DNA of 64,000 nucleotides from Flavobacteriia bacterium (lineage in GTDB: Bacteria > Bacteroidota > Bacteroidia > Flavobacteriales > Flavobacteriaceae): positions 26,891 through 90,890 of the forward strand of contig RDYL01000011.1 in NCBI GenBank assembly GCA_004293165.1, in the 5' to 3' direction. Made by a program: the position numbers and the translations under genes. The notes beneath the pieces are model-generated. The model had not been told where the DNA came from, made no database searches, and worked only from the letters and a program-made list of their open reading frames with translations. Below, one piece after another: positions 27,605 to 37,300 of the stretch (position 1 is the first letter of the stretch; every line of letters starts with the position of its first letter).

Positions 27605-29941
27605 CTACCCAATCACCTCTAACTTAGCAAATCTCAATAACAATTTTTTCAATCCACCCACATCAAAACGAATTTCTGCTTTTTTATCGGCTCCAATTCC
27701 TTCAATGTTTACAATTTGTCCTTTTCCAAATCGTTCGTGCATTACGATATTTCCAACAGCTAAATTGGAATCTACCACATTTGAACTTCCATAATTGCTT
27801 GAAACAGGTTTTAATCTTCTAATATTGGCTGAAGAAACGGGTTCATCTCGCGTTAAATATTTTGGTGGTGTTCCTGCGGTTGGTTTTGCTAAACGTAATT
27901 TTGATTTATCAATATCGCCAAAAACATCAATATCCATAACCGGTTTATAACGATAACCTGAATCTACTGGATTCAAATATTCTAAGTATTCATCATTGAT
28001 TTCTTCAATAAAACGTGAAGGTTCACTATCTACCAATTTCCCCCAACGGTAACGCGATTGCGCATAGGTTAAATACGCTTGATGTTCGGCACGCGTTAAG
28101 GCTACGTAGAATAAACGTCGCTCTTCTTCTAATTCACTTCGCGTGTTCAAACTCATCGCACTTGGAAATAAATCTTCTTCTAAGCCTACAATAAACACAT
28201 GGGGAAATTCTAATCCTTTGGCTAAGTGAATCGTCATCAGTGCTACCCTATCATCATCTCCAGTATCTTTATCTAAATCAGTGGCTAAAGCTACGTCTTC
28301 CATAAATTCGGATAACGCACCTCTAGCACCGTCGATTTCAATTTGTCCTTCAGTAAAATCTTTAATACCGTTTAATAATTCTTCGATATTTTCAATTTTG
28401 GCGATTCCTTCAGGCGTTCCGTCTTTCTTAAGCTCTTGAACCAATCCCGTCTTCTTAGTAACATGATCGGTTAAGAAAAAAGCATCTTGATTTTCGTTAA
28501 TGACTTGAAAACTTTTAATCATCGTGACAAAATCATTCAACTTGGCTTTTGTTCCCGAATTAAGTTTCAAATCAATTTTATCAATATGTTCCATTACTTC
28601 AAAAATAGAACGCTTGTAATGATTGGCCGCAACCGTTAATTTCTCAACCGTTGTGTCACCAATTCCTCTTGCCGGATAATTAATCACACGCACTAAGGCT
28701 TCTTCATCTTTCGGATTAATCACCAAACGCAAATACGCTAGAACATCTTTGATTTCCTTACGTTGATAAAACGACAAGCCTCCATAAATTCGATACGGAA
28801 TATCGCGTTTACGCAAGGCATCTTCCATAGCACGCGATTGCGCATTCGTTCGATACAAAATAGCAAATTGCCCGTTCAACATTTGGTTTTGCATCTTTTG
28901 TTCAAAAATAGTGGCTGCTACAAAACGCCCTTCTTCCCCATCGGTTAAACTTCGGTGGACTTTTATTTTAGGTCCGTCATCGTTCGAGGTCCAAACGATT
29001 TTATCTAACTTGGTTTTATTCTTATCGATTACGTTATTTGCTGCTTCTACAATATTTTTTGAGGAACGATAATTTTGTTCCAAACGGTACAATTGTACAT
29101 TTTCGTAATCTTTCTGGAAATTTAAAATATTATTGATATTCGCACCACGAAATGCATAAATACTTTGCGCATCGTCACCCACCACGCAAATATTTTGAAA
29201 TCTATCCGACAATGCACGAACAATTAAATACTGTGAGTGATTTGTATCTTGGTACTCATCTACTAAAATGTATCGAAAACGATCTTGGTATTTCGCTAAT
29301 ACATCTGGATAAAGATTTAATAATTCATTGGTTTTCAACAACAAATCATCAAAATCCATTGCACCCGATTTAAAACAACGCTCCACATATTGCTGGTAAA
29401 TTTCACCCATACGTGGTTTTTTACTCATCGCATCGGCTTCTTGTAGTTCTGGATTATTGAAATAAGCTTTTACTGTAATTAAAGAGTTTTTATACGATGA
29501 AATTCTGCCTAAAATTTGTTTTGGTTTGTATATTTCTTTGTCTAATTGCATTTCTTTGATAATACCTCCCAAACAACGCAAAGAATCTTGAGAATCGTAA
29601 ATAGTAAAATTAGAGGGATAACCTAATTTATCAGCTTCACTACGTAAAATTTTAGCAAAAACGGAGTGAAAAGTTCCCATCCAAAGGTTTTTAGCTTCGT
29701 TAGTGCCTACAATATCTGCAATACGCTTTTTCATTTCACGTGCAGCTTTGTTAGTAAAAGTTAAAGCTAAAATATTAAATGCATCAACTCCTTGACTCAT
29801 TAAATTAGCTATACGAACCGTTAACACACGTGTTTTACCAGAACCTGCGCCCGCAATAACAATCATAGGGCCATCTTTCTGCAAAACAGGTGCTTGCTGT
29901 GCTTCATTTAATTGGCTGATATAACGGTGCATTTCTTTCAT
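27605..29941 (-). CDS. UvrD/PcrA-type ATP-dependent DNA helicase
   Basis: This 778-residue superfamily 1A helicase unwinds DNA 3' to 5' in repair and replication restart. Motifs in order: Q motif LNEAQQAPV (residues 11-19), Walker A GAGSGKTR (31-38), motif Ia LTFTNKAAREMKKR, Walker B VDEYQDTN near 235, QNYRSS near 295, and the C-terminal TIHLAKGLEFPHVF and VALTRAE. The C-terminal 100 residues end in a Tudor-like fold (GKGQIVNIEG), as in PcrA. ATG at 29932 is a possible later start. It is transcribed alone or with the YciO gene. Confidence 0.95.
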   Translation of the reverse strand: MKEMHRYISQLNEAQQAPVLQKDGPMIVIAGAGSGKTRVLTVRIANLMSQGVDAFNILALTFTNKAAREMKKRIADIVGTNEAKNLWMGTFHSVFAKILRSEADKLGYPSNFTIYDSQDSLRCLGGIIKEMQLDKEIYKPKQILGRISSYKNSLITVKAYFNNPELQEADAMSKKPRMGEIYQQYVERCFKSGAMDFDDLLLKTNELLNLYPDVLAKYQDRFRYILVDEYQDTNHSQYLIVRALSDRFQNICVVGDDAQSIYAFRGANINNILNFQKDYENVQLYRLEQNYRSSKNIVEAANNVIDKNKTKLDKIVWTSNDDGPKIKVHRSLTDGEEGRFVAATIFEQKMQNQMLNGQFAILYRTNAQSRAMEDALRKRDIPYRIYGGLSFYQRKEIKDVLAYLRLVINPKDEEALVRVINYPARGIGDTTVEKLTVAANHYKRSIFEVMEHIDKIDLKLNSGTKAKLNDFVTMIKSFQVINENQDAFFLTDHVTKKTGLVQELKKDGTPEGIAKIENIEELLNGIKDFTEGQIEIDGARGALSEFMEDVALATDLDKDTGDDDRVALMTIHLAKGLEFPHVFIVGLEEDLFPSAMSLNTRSELEEERRLFYVALTRAEHQAYLTYAQSRYRWGKLVDSEPSRFIEEINDEYLEYLNPVDSGYRYKPVMDIDVFGDIDKSKLRLAKPTAGTPPKYLTRDEPVSSANIRRLKPVSSNYGSSNVVDSNLAVGNIVMHERFGKGQIVNIEGIGADKKAEIRFDVGGLKKLLLRFAKLEVIG

Positions 29942-30102
29942 AGGATAAATAACTTTTAACTAATTTACAAAAATACATTATGAAAAGGGTTAATACAAAA
30001 GAAGTTATTAACTCTTATTAAAACAACTAGAATAAATTGAAAATAAAATAAGTTTATATAAATAAATAATTTACTCAGCCAACTCTAAATTACTTTATAT
30101 GA

Positions 30103-30501
30103 CTAAAACATAAGTAACAAAAAAGACAAATAATTAGTGGGATATTTGACATATACATATGTAGTGGTTAAGTGAATTCCCATTGCAAAAAAACCAAGGA
30201 CCACCGCTGACACTTAAGGATTAAAACTAAAGCCAAGGCCAACACATAATGAAAGTACAAATCCTATTGAACTTACTAACATTGTAACTATACGCTTTCC
30301 AAAGGAAGCATTAGGTTGATAATACAAAATAACCAATCCTCTTAAACTAGCTTTTAAACCCATGGCCAATGCATCAAAGTACCTACCGTAAAAGAGTGGA
30401 ATTCCTACACAAAATGAAGCTATAAAAGGAATATGGCGCGATCATTTACTCTTTTTTAATTCAAAAAATGCTTTTATAGTATTTACAATTGTGCTTTGCA
30501 T
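30103..30501 (-). pseudogene. Decayed FUSC/YccS-type membrane protein gene (N-terminal remnant)
   Basis: One minus-strand frame from ATG 30501 reads as a continuous membrane protein broken by in-frame stops: TGA at 30442-30444 and TAA at 30214-30216, ending at TAG 30103-30105. Between them are HIPFIASFCVGIPLFYGRYF, ALAMGLKASLRGLVILYQPN and VSSIGFVLSLCVGLGFSFNP, which I recognise as the N-terminal transmembrane part of FUSC-family (YccS-like) proteins. The remaining several hundred residues of the family are absent. The flanks (29942-30102 and 30502-30578) hold nothing else. Family assignment is from memory of the motif; the broken frame is seen directly. Confidence 0.65.
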
Positions 30502-30579
30502 AATTACATAGTGATTCTTCTTTATTGCGAAATACTAAATTCCTTAATCTCGTTAAGTTTGTTTTTAATGTGCTAATAC

Positions 30580-30607
30580 AAAAAATCCCAATCATTAGAC
30601 TGGGATT
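30580..30607 (-). terminator. Terminator of the cysteine synthase family gene
   Basis: Stem AATCCCA/TGGGATT (30584-30590 with 30601-30607) with a six-T run on the minus strand. Confidence 0.85.
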
Positions 30608-30632
30608 CTTCTCTATATGCTATAAAAGGAAA

Positions 30633-31673
30633 TTACTTAATAATTTCAATTTTTAATGCTTCTTCTTGGTTAACCGAATCAAAGAACCCTTGTTCGTTCA
30701 TCCAATCATCGCTAAATACTTTACTCATGTATCTTGAACCATGATCTGGGAAAATGATAACTACATTACTGTTTTCATCAAACTCGCCTTCTTCAGCGTA
30801 TTGTTTCACCGCTTGAAAAGCAGCTCCAGAAGTATATCCTACAAACAAACCTTCTTTTTTAGCTAATTCTCTAGTGGTATGAGCACTTTCTTCATCGGAT
30901 ACTTTGATAAATTTATCAATGATATCAAAATCAGTAGCTGTTGGAATTAAATTTTTACCTAAACCTTCAATACGGTATGGATAAATTTCAGCGTTATCAA
31001 ACTCTTTCGTTTCGTGATATTTTTTCAAAACCGAACCAAAAGCATCAACTCCTAAAATTTTAATGTTTGGATTTTTCTCTTTTAAGTATCTAGCAGTGCC
31101 TGAAATAGTTCCTCCTGTTCCGCTACAAGCTACTAAATGCGTAATTTGTCCACGAGTTTGTTCCCAAATTTCTGGTCCTGTAGATTTGTAATGAGCATCC
31201 ACATTCAAATCGTTGAAATATTGGTTAATATAAACCGAACCTTTAGTTTCTTCGTGTAATCTTTTAGCAACATTGTAGTAAGAACGTTCGTCATCTGCAG
31301 AAACATGAGCGGGACAAACATAAACTTTTGCTCCCATAGAACGCAACATATCTATCTTATCCTTAGATGATTTTGAACTAACAGCTAAAATACAATCATA
31401 TCCTTTAATTATACTTACCATTGCCAAACTAAAACCAGTATTTCCTGAAGTAGTTTCAACAATTGTATCACCAGGCTTTAAAATTCCTCTCTTTTCTGCT
31501 TCTTCAATAATATATAATGCAATACGATCTTTTGTAGAATGTCCTGGATTAAAGGCTTCAACTTTTGCATAGAAATTACCTGTTATATCAGCTGAAACTT
31601 TGCTCAGTTTGATTAATGGTGTATTTCCAATTAATTCTAATACACTATTATAGGCTTTTATTTCTTCTTTCAT
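30633..31673 (-). CDS. PLP-dependent cysteine synthase family protein
   Basis: This 346-residue fold-type II PLP enzyme belongs to the cysteine synthase/cystathionine beta-synthase family. It has [11 protein letters not shown] near residue 15, the PLP lysine in GHSTKDRIA near 45, the phosphate/substrate loop TTSGNTG near 75, and [10 protein letters not shown] near 180. The substrate loop HSTKDR differs slightly from the usual S-x-KDR, and there is no regulatory CBS domain, so O-acetylserine sulfhydrylase is likely but not certain. The frame extends to 31724; the Met at 31673 matches the family N-terminus better. The gene lies downstream of the S9 peptidase gene. Confidence 0.88.
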   Translation of the reverse strand: MKEEIKAYNSVLELIGNTPLIKLSKVSADITGNFYAKVEAFNPGHSTKDRIALYIIEEAEKRGILKPGDTIVETTSGNTGFSLAMVSIIKGYDCILAVSSKSSKDKIDMLRSMGAKVYVCPAHVSADDERSYYNVAKRLHEETKGSVYINQYFNDLNVDAHYKSTGPEIWEQTRGQITHLVACSGTGGTISGTARYLKEKNPNIKILGVDAFGSVLKKYHETKEFDNAEIYPYRIEGLGKNLIPTATDFDIIDKFIKVSDEESAHTTRELAKKEGLFVGYTSGAAFQAVKQYAEEGEFDENSNVVIIFPDHGSRYMSKVFSDDWMNEQGFFDSVNQEEALKIEIIK

Positions 31674-31810
31674 ATGAAGATATTGTTTTTTTAATGTTTC
31701 CAAAATACTATGCTTTACTAGCATTACCGTATTTTATACTATATTTTATGTTCTAAATTAGTCCAAATGACACTTATAAAACCTTGCAAATTTAACAAAA
31801 AAAAGTTTAA

Positions 31811-33946
31811 CTACTTCTTAATTTTTTCTAAATCTAATAAAAATGCAAATTCTTTAGCTAATTCTTTTAAAGCTTCAAATCTACCCGATGCACCTCCATG
31901 GCCAGCATCCATATTCGTATCTAAAAACAATTGTTTATCATTTGTTTTCATTACTCTTAATTTTGCTACCCATTTTGCAGGTTCAAAATATTGCACTTGT
32001 GAATCGTGAAGTCCTGTTGAAACGTACATATTTGGATAAGCTTGAGCCTTAACTTGATCGTATGGTGAATACGAAAGCATGTAATCATAATATTTTTTTT
32101 CATTCGGATTTCCCCACTCATCATACTCTCCAGTTGTCAAAGGAATTGTATCGTCTAACATAGTTGTAATAACATCTACGAAAGGAACTTGAGCTATAAC
32201 CCCATTGTATAATTCTGGCGCCATATTCACAATTGCTCCCATCAATAAACCACCTGCCGATCCACCTTCAGCATATAAATGTGCTGCCGAAGTGTATTTT
32301 TGTGCAATCACAAATTTTGAACAGTCAATGAAATCGGTAAACGTGTTTTTCTTTTTCAACAATTTTCCGTTTTCATACCATTCTCTTCCTAAATCTTCGC
32401 CTCCTCTAATGTGTGCAATAGCATAGATAAAACCTCTATCTAATAAACTCAAACGAGTTGATGAAAAATAAGGATCCATGGTAGCACCATACGAACCGTA
32501 AGCATACAATAACAATGGATTTTTACCATCTTTTTGAATTCCTTTTCTATACACTATCGAAATTGGCACTTTCGTACCATCAGTTGCGGTAGCCCAAACT
32601 CTTTCTTCAATATAATTGTTCTTATCAAATTTACCACCTAAAACTTGTTGTTCTTTCAATACTTTTTTCTCCTGAGTTCTCATATTGAAATCAATAATAG
32701 ACGATGGAGTTGCTAAAGATTGGTAACCATAACGAAGAATTTCTGTATCAAAATCAACATTTGTAGTGGTATAAGCTGTATAAGTTTCGCTTGAAAATGG
32801 CAAATAGTACTCCCCTTTTCCGTTCCAAGGACGAATTTGAATTCTGTTCAATCCATTTGAACGTTCTTCTACAACTAAATAATCTTTGAAAATTTCGATA
32901 CCTTCTAATAAAACATCTTTTCTGTGTCCGATTAAATCTTTCCAGTTTTCAGCAGAAGTTGCCGTTTCTGGTGTTTTCATTAATTTGAAGTTGGTTGCTT
33001 TGTCTTTATTAGTAACAATATAAAAGCTATCTCCAAAATGTGAAATTGAATATTCTAATCCACGCGTACGTTTTTGAAAAATTCTAAAAGCACCATTTGG
33101 ATTTTTAGCTTCTAAGATTTGATATTCAGAAGTTAAAGTACTTGATGAGCCAATTACCAAATATTTCTTTGATTTTTCTTTGTAAACAAATGTGCCAAAT
33201 GTATCGTCTTTTTCATGAAAAACAACAACATCTGCAGTAGCTTCTGTACCTAAAGTATGTTTATAAATTTTATCTGAGCGTAAAGTTTGAAGATCATTAC
33301 GTGTGTAAAATAAGGTTTTGTTATCGCCTGCCCAAGTAGAACCTCCAGTAGTGTTTTCTAATTTTACAGGAAGAATTTCGCCTGTTTCTAAATTTTTAAT
33401 TTGAATCGTATATTGTCTTCTTGAAACCAAATCCACTCCAAAAGCGGCCCATTTGTTATCTTCACTAATATTTAATCCACCTAAACTAAAATACGAATGC
33501 CCTTTAGCCATTTCATTACAATCGAATAAAATTTCTTCCTGAGCTTCTAAAGTTCCTTTTTTACGCGAATAAATAGGATAATCTTTTCCTGTTTCATAAC
33601 GGGTAATATAGTAATAGCCATTGTAGAAATAAGGCACCGAACTATCGTCTTCTTTAATTCTGCTTTTCATTTCCGTAAACAAATCATCTTGCAACGGTTT
33701 TGTGTGAGCAGTAGATTTTTTGTAATATTCGTTTTCTTTATTTAAGTAATCAATAACTTCCGGATTTTCTCTTTCGTTTAACCAATAATAGTTATCAATT
33801 CGCTTATCACCATGCTTTTCTAAAGTTTTAGGAATAATTTTAGCAACCGGTGGCTGTAATTTATCAGACATTTTATTTGTTTTATTTTGACTGTGAATTG
33901 GAGCAAAAATAACACACCCCAAAAGGAAATAAGTTAATTTTTTCAT
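31811..33946 (-). CDS. S9 family peptidase, oligopeptidase B-like
   Basis: This 711-residue serine peptidase has an N-terminal hydrophobic segment (residues 3-19), likely a signal peptide, then a seven-bladed propeller (about 80-420) and an alpha/beta-hydrolase domain. The nucleophile is in GGSAGGLLMG near residue 560, after HIRGGEDLGREWYENGK (ends HIRGGED and WYENGK). The C-terminal His is in DAGHGG near 685. Family members cleave short peptides after basic residues. The KP at 26 (MSDKLQPP) is a possible cytoplasmic start, which would remove the signal. Confidence 0.93.
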   Translation of the reverse strand: MKKLTYFLLGCVIFAPIHSQNKTNKMSDKLQPPVAKIIPKTLEKHGDKRIDNYYWLNERENPEVIDYLNKENEYYKKSTAHTKPLQDDLFTEMKSRIKEDDSSVPYFYNGYYYITRYETGKDYPIYSRKKGTLEAQEEILFDCNEMAKGHSYFSLGGLNISEDNKWAAFGVDLVSRRQYTIQIKNLETGEILPVKLENTTGGSTWAGDNKTLFYTRNDLQTLRSDKIYKHTLGTEATADVVVFHEKDDTFGTFVYKEKSKKYLVIGSSSTLTSEYQILEAKNPNGAFRIFQKRTRGLEYSISHFGDSFYIVTNKDKATNFKLMKTPETATSAENWKDLIGHRKDVLLEGIEIFKDYLVVEERSNGLNRIQIRPWNGKGEYYLPFSSETYTAYTTTNVDFDTEILRYGYQSLATPSSIIDFNMRTQEKKVLKEQQVLGGKFDKNNYIEERVWATATDGTKVPISIVYRKGIQKDGKNPLLLYAYGSYGATMDPYFSSTRLSLLDRGFIYAIAHIRGGEDLGREWYENGKLLKKKNTFTDFIDCSKFVIAQKYTSAAHLYAEGGSAGGLLMGAIVNMAPELYNGVIAQVPFVDVITTMLDDTIPLTTGEYDEWGNPNEKKYYDYMLSYSPYDQVKAQAYPNMYVSTGLHDSQVQYFEPAKWVAKLRVMKTNDKQLFLDTNMDAGHGGASGRFEALKELAKEFAFLLDLEKIKK

Positions 33947-34162
33947 GAAGTTTTACAATAATTATTAACCGCTAATTTACTATTTTTTAATGAAATTAAA
34001 ATAATCATAATCGAAAAACTTTTTTTAAGCTATAGATAAAAAAAATCGATGATAAATATAAAATTAATTCATACACCCTTTAAAAGTAGTATTTTATATT
34101 AAATAGTAAATTAATAAAGAATTTAATATAATGATTTATGAAGTCGTCTTGGTAAAATATGT
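33947..34162. other. Gene-free AT-rich spacer
   Basis: I see no gene between the S9 peptidase start and the yajC terminator. Confidence 0.5.
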
Positions 34163-34201
34163 AAAAAGGGCGAATTTCTATACCGAAATTCGCCCTTTTT
34201 T
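34163..34201 (-). terminator. Terminator of the nusB-DUF1573-yajC operon
   Basis: A 16-bp stem (AAAAAGGGCGAATTTC with its complement) and loop TATACC, with T-runs on both sides. Confidence 0.9.
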
Positions 34202-34216
34202 ATAGATTTAAAAATA

Positions 34217-34486
34217 TTATTTGGCAGCTAATTTTGCACTTAATTCAGATGAAATCGCTGATTTTTCCATTTTAATTTTTCCTGCCATAGTTTCTACTAC
34301 GATAGTATCTTCATTCATTTCAGCAATTTTTCCGTGAATTCCAGATTTAGTAATGATTTTATCTCCTACTTTTAATCCTGATTCAAATGCTTTTTCTTTT
34401 TTGGCTCTTTGTTGTTGTGGTCTTATTAATAAAAAATAAAACACAGCAATCATTAATACAATTTGTATTGCTAAACTTGGATTCAT
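34217..34486 (-). CDS. yajC: Preprotein translocase subunit YajC
   Basis: This 89-residue protein has one N-terminal membrane helix (residues about 5-22) followed by RPQQQRAKKEKAF and the GDKIITKSGIHGKIAEM beta domain typical of YajC, the auxiliary subunit of the SecDF translocase. It is last in a three-gene operon, 21 bases after the DUF1573 gene. Length and motif are normal. Confidence 0.95.
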   Translation of the reverse strand: MNPSLAIQIVLMIAVFYFLLIRPQQQRAKKEKAFESGLKVGDKIITKSGIHGKIAEMNEDTIVVETMAGKIKMEKSAISSELSAKLAAK

Positions 34487-34507
34487 AATTTGATTATTAT
34501 TTAGCTA

Positions 34508-34966
34508 CTACTTGGCAGCTGGTGTTACATTTGCTTTAATTTTGAACATTTCGTGTCCGTTAACTGTATTGGTTTTTAAAGTAACCGATTTTTCTTGTTC
34601 TCCTGGTTTACCTTTAGAATCAAACGATACTTTTATAGGCGCAGAATCTCCTGGTTTAATTGGCTCTTTTGGAGGTTGTGGCACAGTACAACCGCAACTC
34701 CCTTTAGCTTCATGAATTATTAAATCTGAATCGCCAATATTTGTAACCATAAATTCAGTTTCTACAATAGCACCTTCTGCAATGGTTCCAAAATCGTGAA
34801 CTTCTTTATCAAATTTCACTTTTGCTAATTTTCCAGCTATAGCATTTTCAGTTTGAATAGCTTTCATATCAGCATCAGTAATTTTGTCTGCAACACTTTC
34901 TTTTTTACAAGCTACTGTTAACATCAATAACGAAAGGGTGAATAACCCTACTGATTTTCTTTTCAT
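34508..34966 (-). CDS. DUF1573 lipoprotein
   Basis: This 152-residue lipoprotein (lipobox TVAC, Cys20, then KKE) carries one DUF1573 domain at about residues 50-150: HDFGTIAEGAIVETEF, then GSCGCTVP and KPGDSAPIKVSFDSKGKPG (ends KPGDSAP and SKGKPG). The domain is an Ig-like fold related to ASH/choice-of-anchor domains, common between nusB and yajC in Bacteroidota. The role is unknown. It is 12 bases downstream of nusB. Confidence 0.92.
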   Translation of the reverse strand: MKRKSVGLFTLSLLMLTVACKKESVADKITDADMKAIQTENAIAGKLAKVKFDKEVHDFGTIAEGAIVETEFMVTNIGDSDLIIHEAKGSCGCTVPQPPKEPIKPGDSAPIKVSFDSKGKPGEQEKSVTLKTNTVNGHEMFKIKANVTPAAK

Positions 34967-34978
34967 ATTTTAAAATTT

Positions 34979-35920
34979 TTATAATAAACCTCTACCCGCT
35001 TTATTTAATTTTCCATCTCGGTCAAATTCTTTCACCAAGTTGTCTAAAATTCCGTTGATAAAAATACTACTTTTTGGTGTAGAATATTCTTTTGCAATTT
35101 CTAAATATTCGTTAATTGTTACTTTGGTTGGAATGGAAGGGAATTTTAATAATTCACAAATAGCCATTTTTAAAATAATAGTATCAATTTCCGCAATACG
35201 TTCTACATCCCAATTTGGCGTTTTATCAATATATTCTTTAGATAATTCTACCTCATTTAAAACAGTTCTTGTAAACAATTTTTTTACGAATTCTTTATCA
35301 TCTCCATCTTTGTACACTTTAGGAATTACTAGAGTATCTTTATCCGATTTTAATTGCTTAATTTGTTTCACAATTAAAGTGTTAATTCCAGGTAAATCAT
35401 CTACCCAAGTTAATTTATAATCTTCTAAATAGTCATACAATCTATCACTTGGAGCAATAACTTCAGTATATAAATCAATTAAAAAATGTTTGTCTTCTTC
35501 AAAACTAGTGGTTGACTTACTCATGTGATTTTTATACAAATCACTTTCCTTTACAGCCTCGATCAAAGCCAAAATAATATCGTCGTTTAATTTCCAGTTA
35601 TTAATTTTATTATCTTCTAAAGCAGTTTCAAGCGCTTCCGATTCTGTTAATAAAACAAGAATTTTATTGTTTATAAAATTTAAATTTGGATTACGTTCTT
35701 CTTTAGTTGCTAAATGCTTTTTTGAAGCCAAATCAATGTATTCTGATTCTTTCTTTTTGATTTCAACAAGTACTGAAAGCAATAATAGATACAAATTTTG
35801 TGTATTTTCAATACTTTGAAAAAGAAATTTTTCTTCTTTATCCAAATTATCTGATTGATGTTGATGCATTGCATAAATACTTTGCATCACTTTTACTCGG
35901 ATATGTCTTCTGTTTAACAT
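34979..35920 (-). CDS. nusB: Transcription antitermination protein NusB
   Basis: This 313-residue protein is NusB with the long insertion typical of Bacteroidota: the N-terminal LNRRHIRVKVMQSIYAMHQ motif (residues 2-20) and the C-terminal half WDVERIAEIDTIILKMAICEL (ends WDVERIAE and KMAICEL) with INEYLEIAKEYSTPKS-type helix. NusB binds boxA RNA with NusE during rRNA antitermination. It is first in the nusB-DUF1573-yajC operon. Confidence 0.95.
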   Translation of the reverse strand: MLNRRHIRVKVMQSIYAMHQHQSDNLDKEEKFLFQSIENTQNLYLLLLSVLVEIKKKESEYIDLASKKHLATKEERNPNLNFINNKILVLLTESEALETALEDNKINNWKLNDDIILALIEAVKESDLYKNHMSKSTTSFEEDKHFLIDLYTEVIAPSDRLYDYLEDYKLTWVDDLPGINTLIVKQIKQLKSDKDTLVIPKVYKDGDDKEFVKKLFTRTVLNEVELSKEYIDKTPNWDVERIAEIDTIILKMAICELLKFPSIPTKVTINEYLEIAKEYSTPKSSIFINGILDNLVKEFDRDGKLNKAGRGLL

Positions 35921-35947
35921 ACTAATTAAGAACTTTATAAAATTAAG

Positions 35948-35975
35948 AGAGCGAAAGAATAACTCCTTTCGCTCT
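35948..35975 (-). terminator. Terminator of the leucine dehydrogenase family gene
   Basis: Stem AGAGCGAAAG/CTTTCGCTCT around an eight-base loop, located between the stop codon at 36004 and the nusB start. Confidence 0.75.
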
Positions 35976-36003
35976 GCAAAAATACAATTTTATTTAAAAT
36001 GAA

Positions 36004-37107
36004 TTACTTCTTTAATTCATTTTTTGCATCATCAATACGTTTTTGTGCCATTGAAAAGGCTGCTTGATGCGTAGTAATGTTGTTATCATCTGCAAATTTG
36101 AAAATCTCTAATGCAGTATTATAGATGTTTTCTGTTTTTTCCATCACCTGAGCATTCGTCCATTTTACTAATTCAGAATACACATTAATTACACCACCTG
36201 CATTAATTAAAAAATCTGGCGCATATAAAATGCCTTTTTCTTTTAAGATTTTTCCGTGAATTGCTTCATTTGCCAATTGGTTATTAGCCGCTCCAGCAAT
36301 AATAGCCGCTTTAATATTGTTAATAGTAGCATCATTAATTGTTGCTCCTAAAGCACATGGTGCATAAATATCTACTGCTGCACTATATAAATCATCACCT
36401 GAATAAATAGCAGCTCCGTATTTTGTTGCCACTTGATTTACTCTTTCTTCATTGATATCTGTTATAGTTACAAGGGCGCCATTTTCTGTTAAGTGTTGTA
36501 CCAATACTTCTCCAACGTGTCCAATTCCTTGTACCAATACTTTTTTACCTTCTAAAGAATCTGAACCGTATTTGTATTTAGCAGCCGCTTTCATTCCCAT
36601 GTAAACTCCGTAAGCAGTTACAGGTGAAGGATTTCCAGAGCCTCCTCTATCTACTGAAATTCCAGCAACATGTTTTGTAACTTCATTTACAGTATCCATG
36701 TCTTTGGTTTCCATTCCTACATCTTCAGCAGTAATATATTTTCCTGATAAAGAATCCACAAACTGACCAAAACGACGCATTAACTCCGGTGTTTTCTGTG
36801 TTTTAGCATCACCAATAATTACAGCTTTACCTCCACCTAAATTTAATCCTGAAATCGAATTTTTATAGGTCATTCCTCTTGACAAACGCAAAACATCATT
36901 TAATGCTTCCCATTCGTTTGTATAATTCCACATTCTAGTACCGCCTAATGCAGGTCCTAAAACTGTGTTATGAATTCCAATAATTGCTTTTAATCCTGTA
37001 TCTTTGTCGTTACAAAATACAACTTGTTCATGACCATCAAAAGAAACCTGACCAAATACTGGGTCTACTTTATGAAGCTCATTTGCTTTTAATAATTCTG
37101 TTGTCAT
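36004..37107 (-). CDS. Glu/Leu/Phe/Val dehydrogenase, leucine dehydrogenase-like
   Basis: This 367-residue NAD-dependent amino-acid dehydrogenase has GPALGGTRMW near residue 51, the catalytic-lysine region SGLNLGGGKAVI near 85, and the Rossmann motif VQGIGHVGE near 191. The sequence pattern and length fit leucine (branched-chain) dehydrogenase rather than hexameric glutamate dehydrogenase. It would interconvert leucine and its keto acid, feeding branched-chain fatty-acid synthesis. It has its own promoter and terminator. Confidence 0.92.
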   Translation of the reverse strand: MTTELLKANELHKVDPVFGQVSFDGHEQVVFCNDKDTGLKAIIGIHNTVLGPALGGTRMWNYTNEWEALNDVLRLSRGMTYKNSISGLNLGGGKAVIIGDAKTQKTPELMRRFGQFVDSLSGKYITAEDVGMETKDMDTVNEVTKHVAGISVDRGGSGNPSPVTAYGVYMGMKAAAKYKYGSDSLEGKKVLVQGIGHVGEVLVQHLTENGALVTITDINEERVNQVATKYGAAIYSGDDLYSAAVDIYAPCALGATINDATINNIKAAIIAGAANNQLANEAIHGKILKEKGILYAPDFLINAGGVINVYSELVKWTNAQVMEKTENIYNTALEIFKFADDNNITTHQAAFSMAQKRIDDAKNELKK

Positions 37108-37147
37108 GTGATATTAGTTGGTTTGAAAATTATTCACTATTCAATTA

Positions 37148-37179
37148 CAATATTACGAATAATTTTAAATTGATTCAAA
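37148..37179 (-). promoter_or_regulatory. Promoter of the leucine dehydrogenase-like gene
   Basis: On the minus strand TTTG (37176-37179), a 20-base spacer and TAATATTG (37148-37155) give a near-consensus promoter 41 bases before the start codon. Confidence 0.55.
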
Positions 37180-37226
37180 AAATTATATTTATTTTAATAA
37201 TTTAGCAATAAAATGCCATAAAAAAA

Positions 37227-37285
37227 GATAATCATTCATTATCAATTGATAACCATTTTAATCAATTTAATGATGAATAATTATC
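37227..37285. repeat. Imperfect inverted repeat between divergent genes
   Basis: Bases 37227-37250 and 37261-37285 are imperfect reverse complements (core GATAATCATTCAT against ATGAATAATTATC) with a 10-base loop. The repeat ends 16 bases before the ABC transporter start, so it may act as an operator or leader hairpin. Confidence 0.55.
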
Positions 37286-37300
37286 TCACATAAAAATATT

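Noticed and set aside
30442..30444. In-frame TGA as possible selenocysteine or recoded codon
   Set aside because: A second in-frame stop (TAA) and loss of most of the gene follow, and no SECIS-like structure is evident; simple pseudogene decay is enough.
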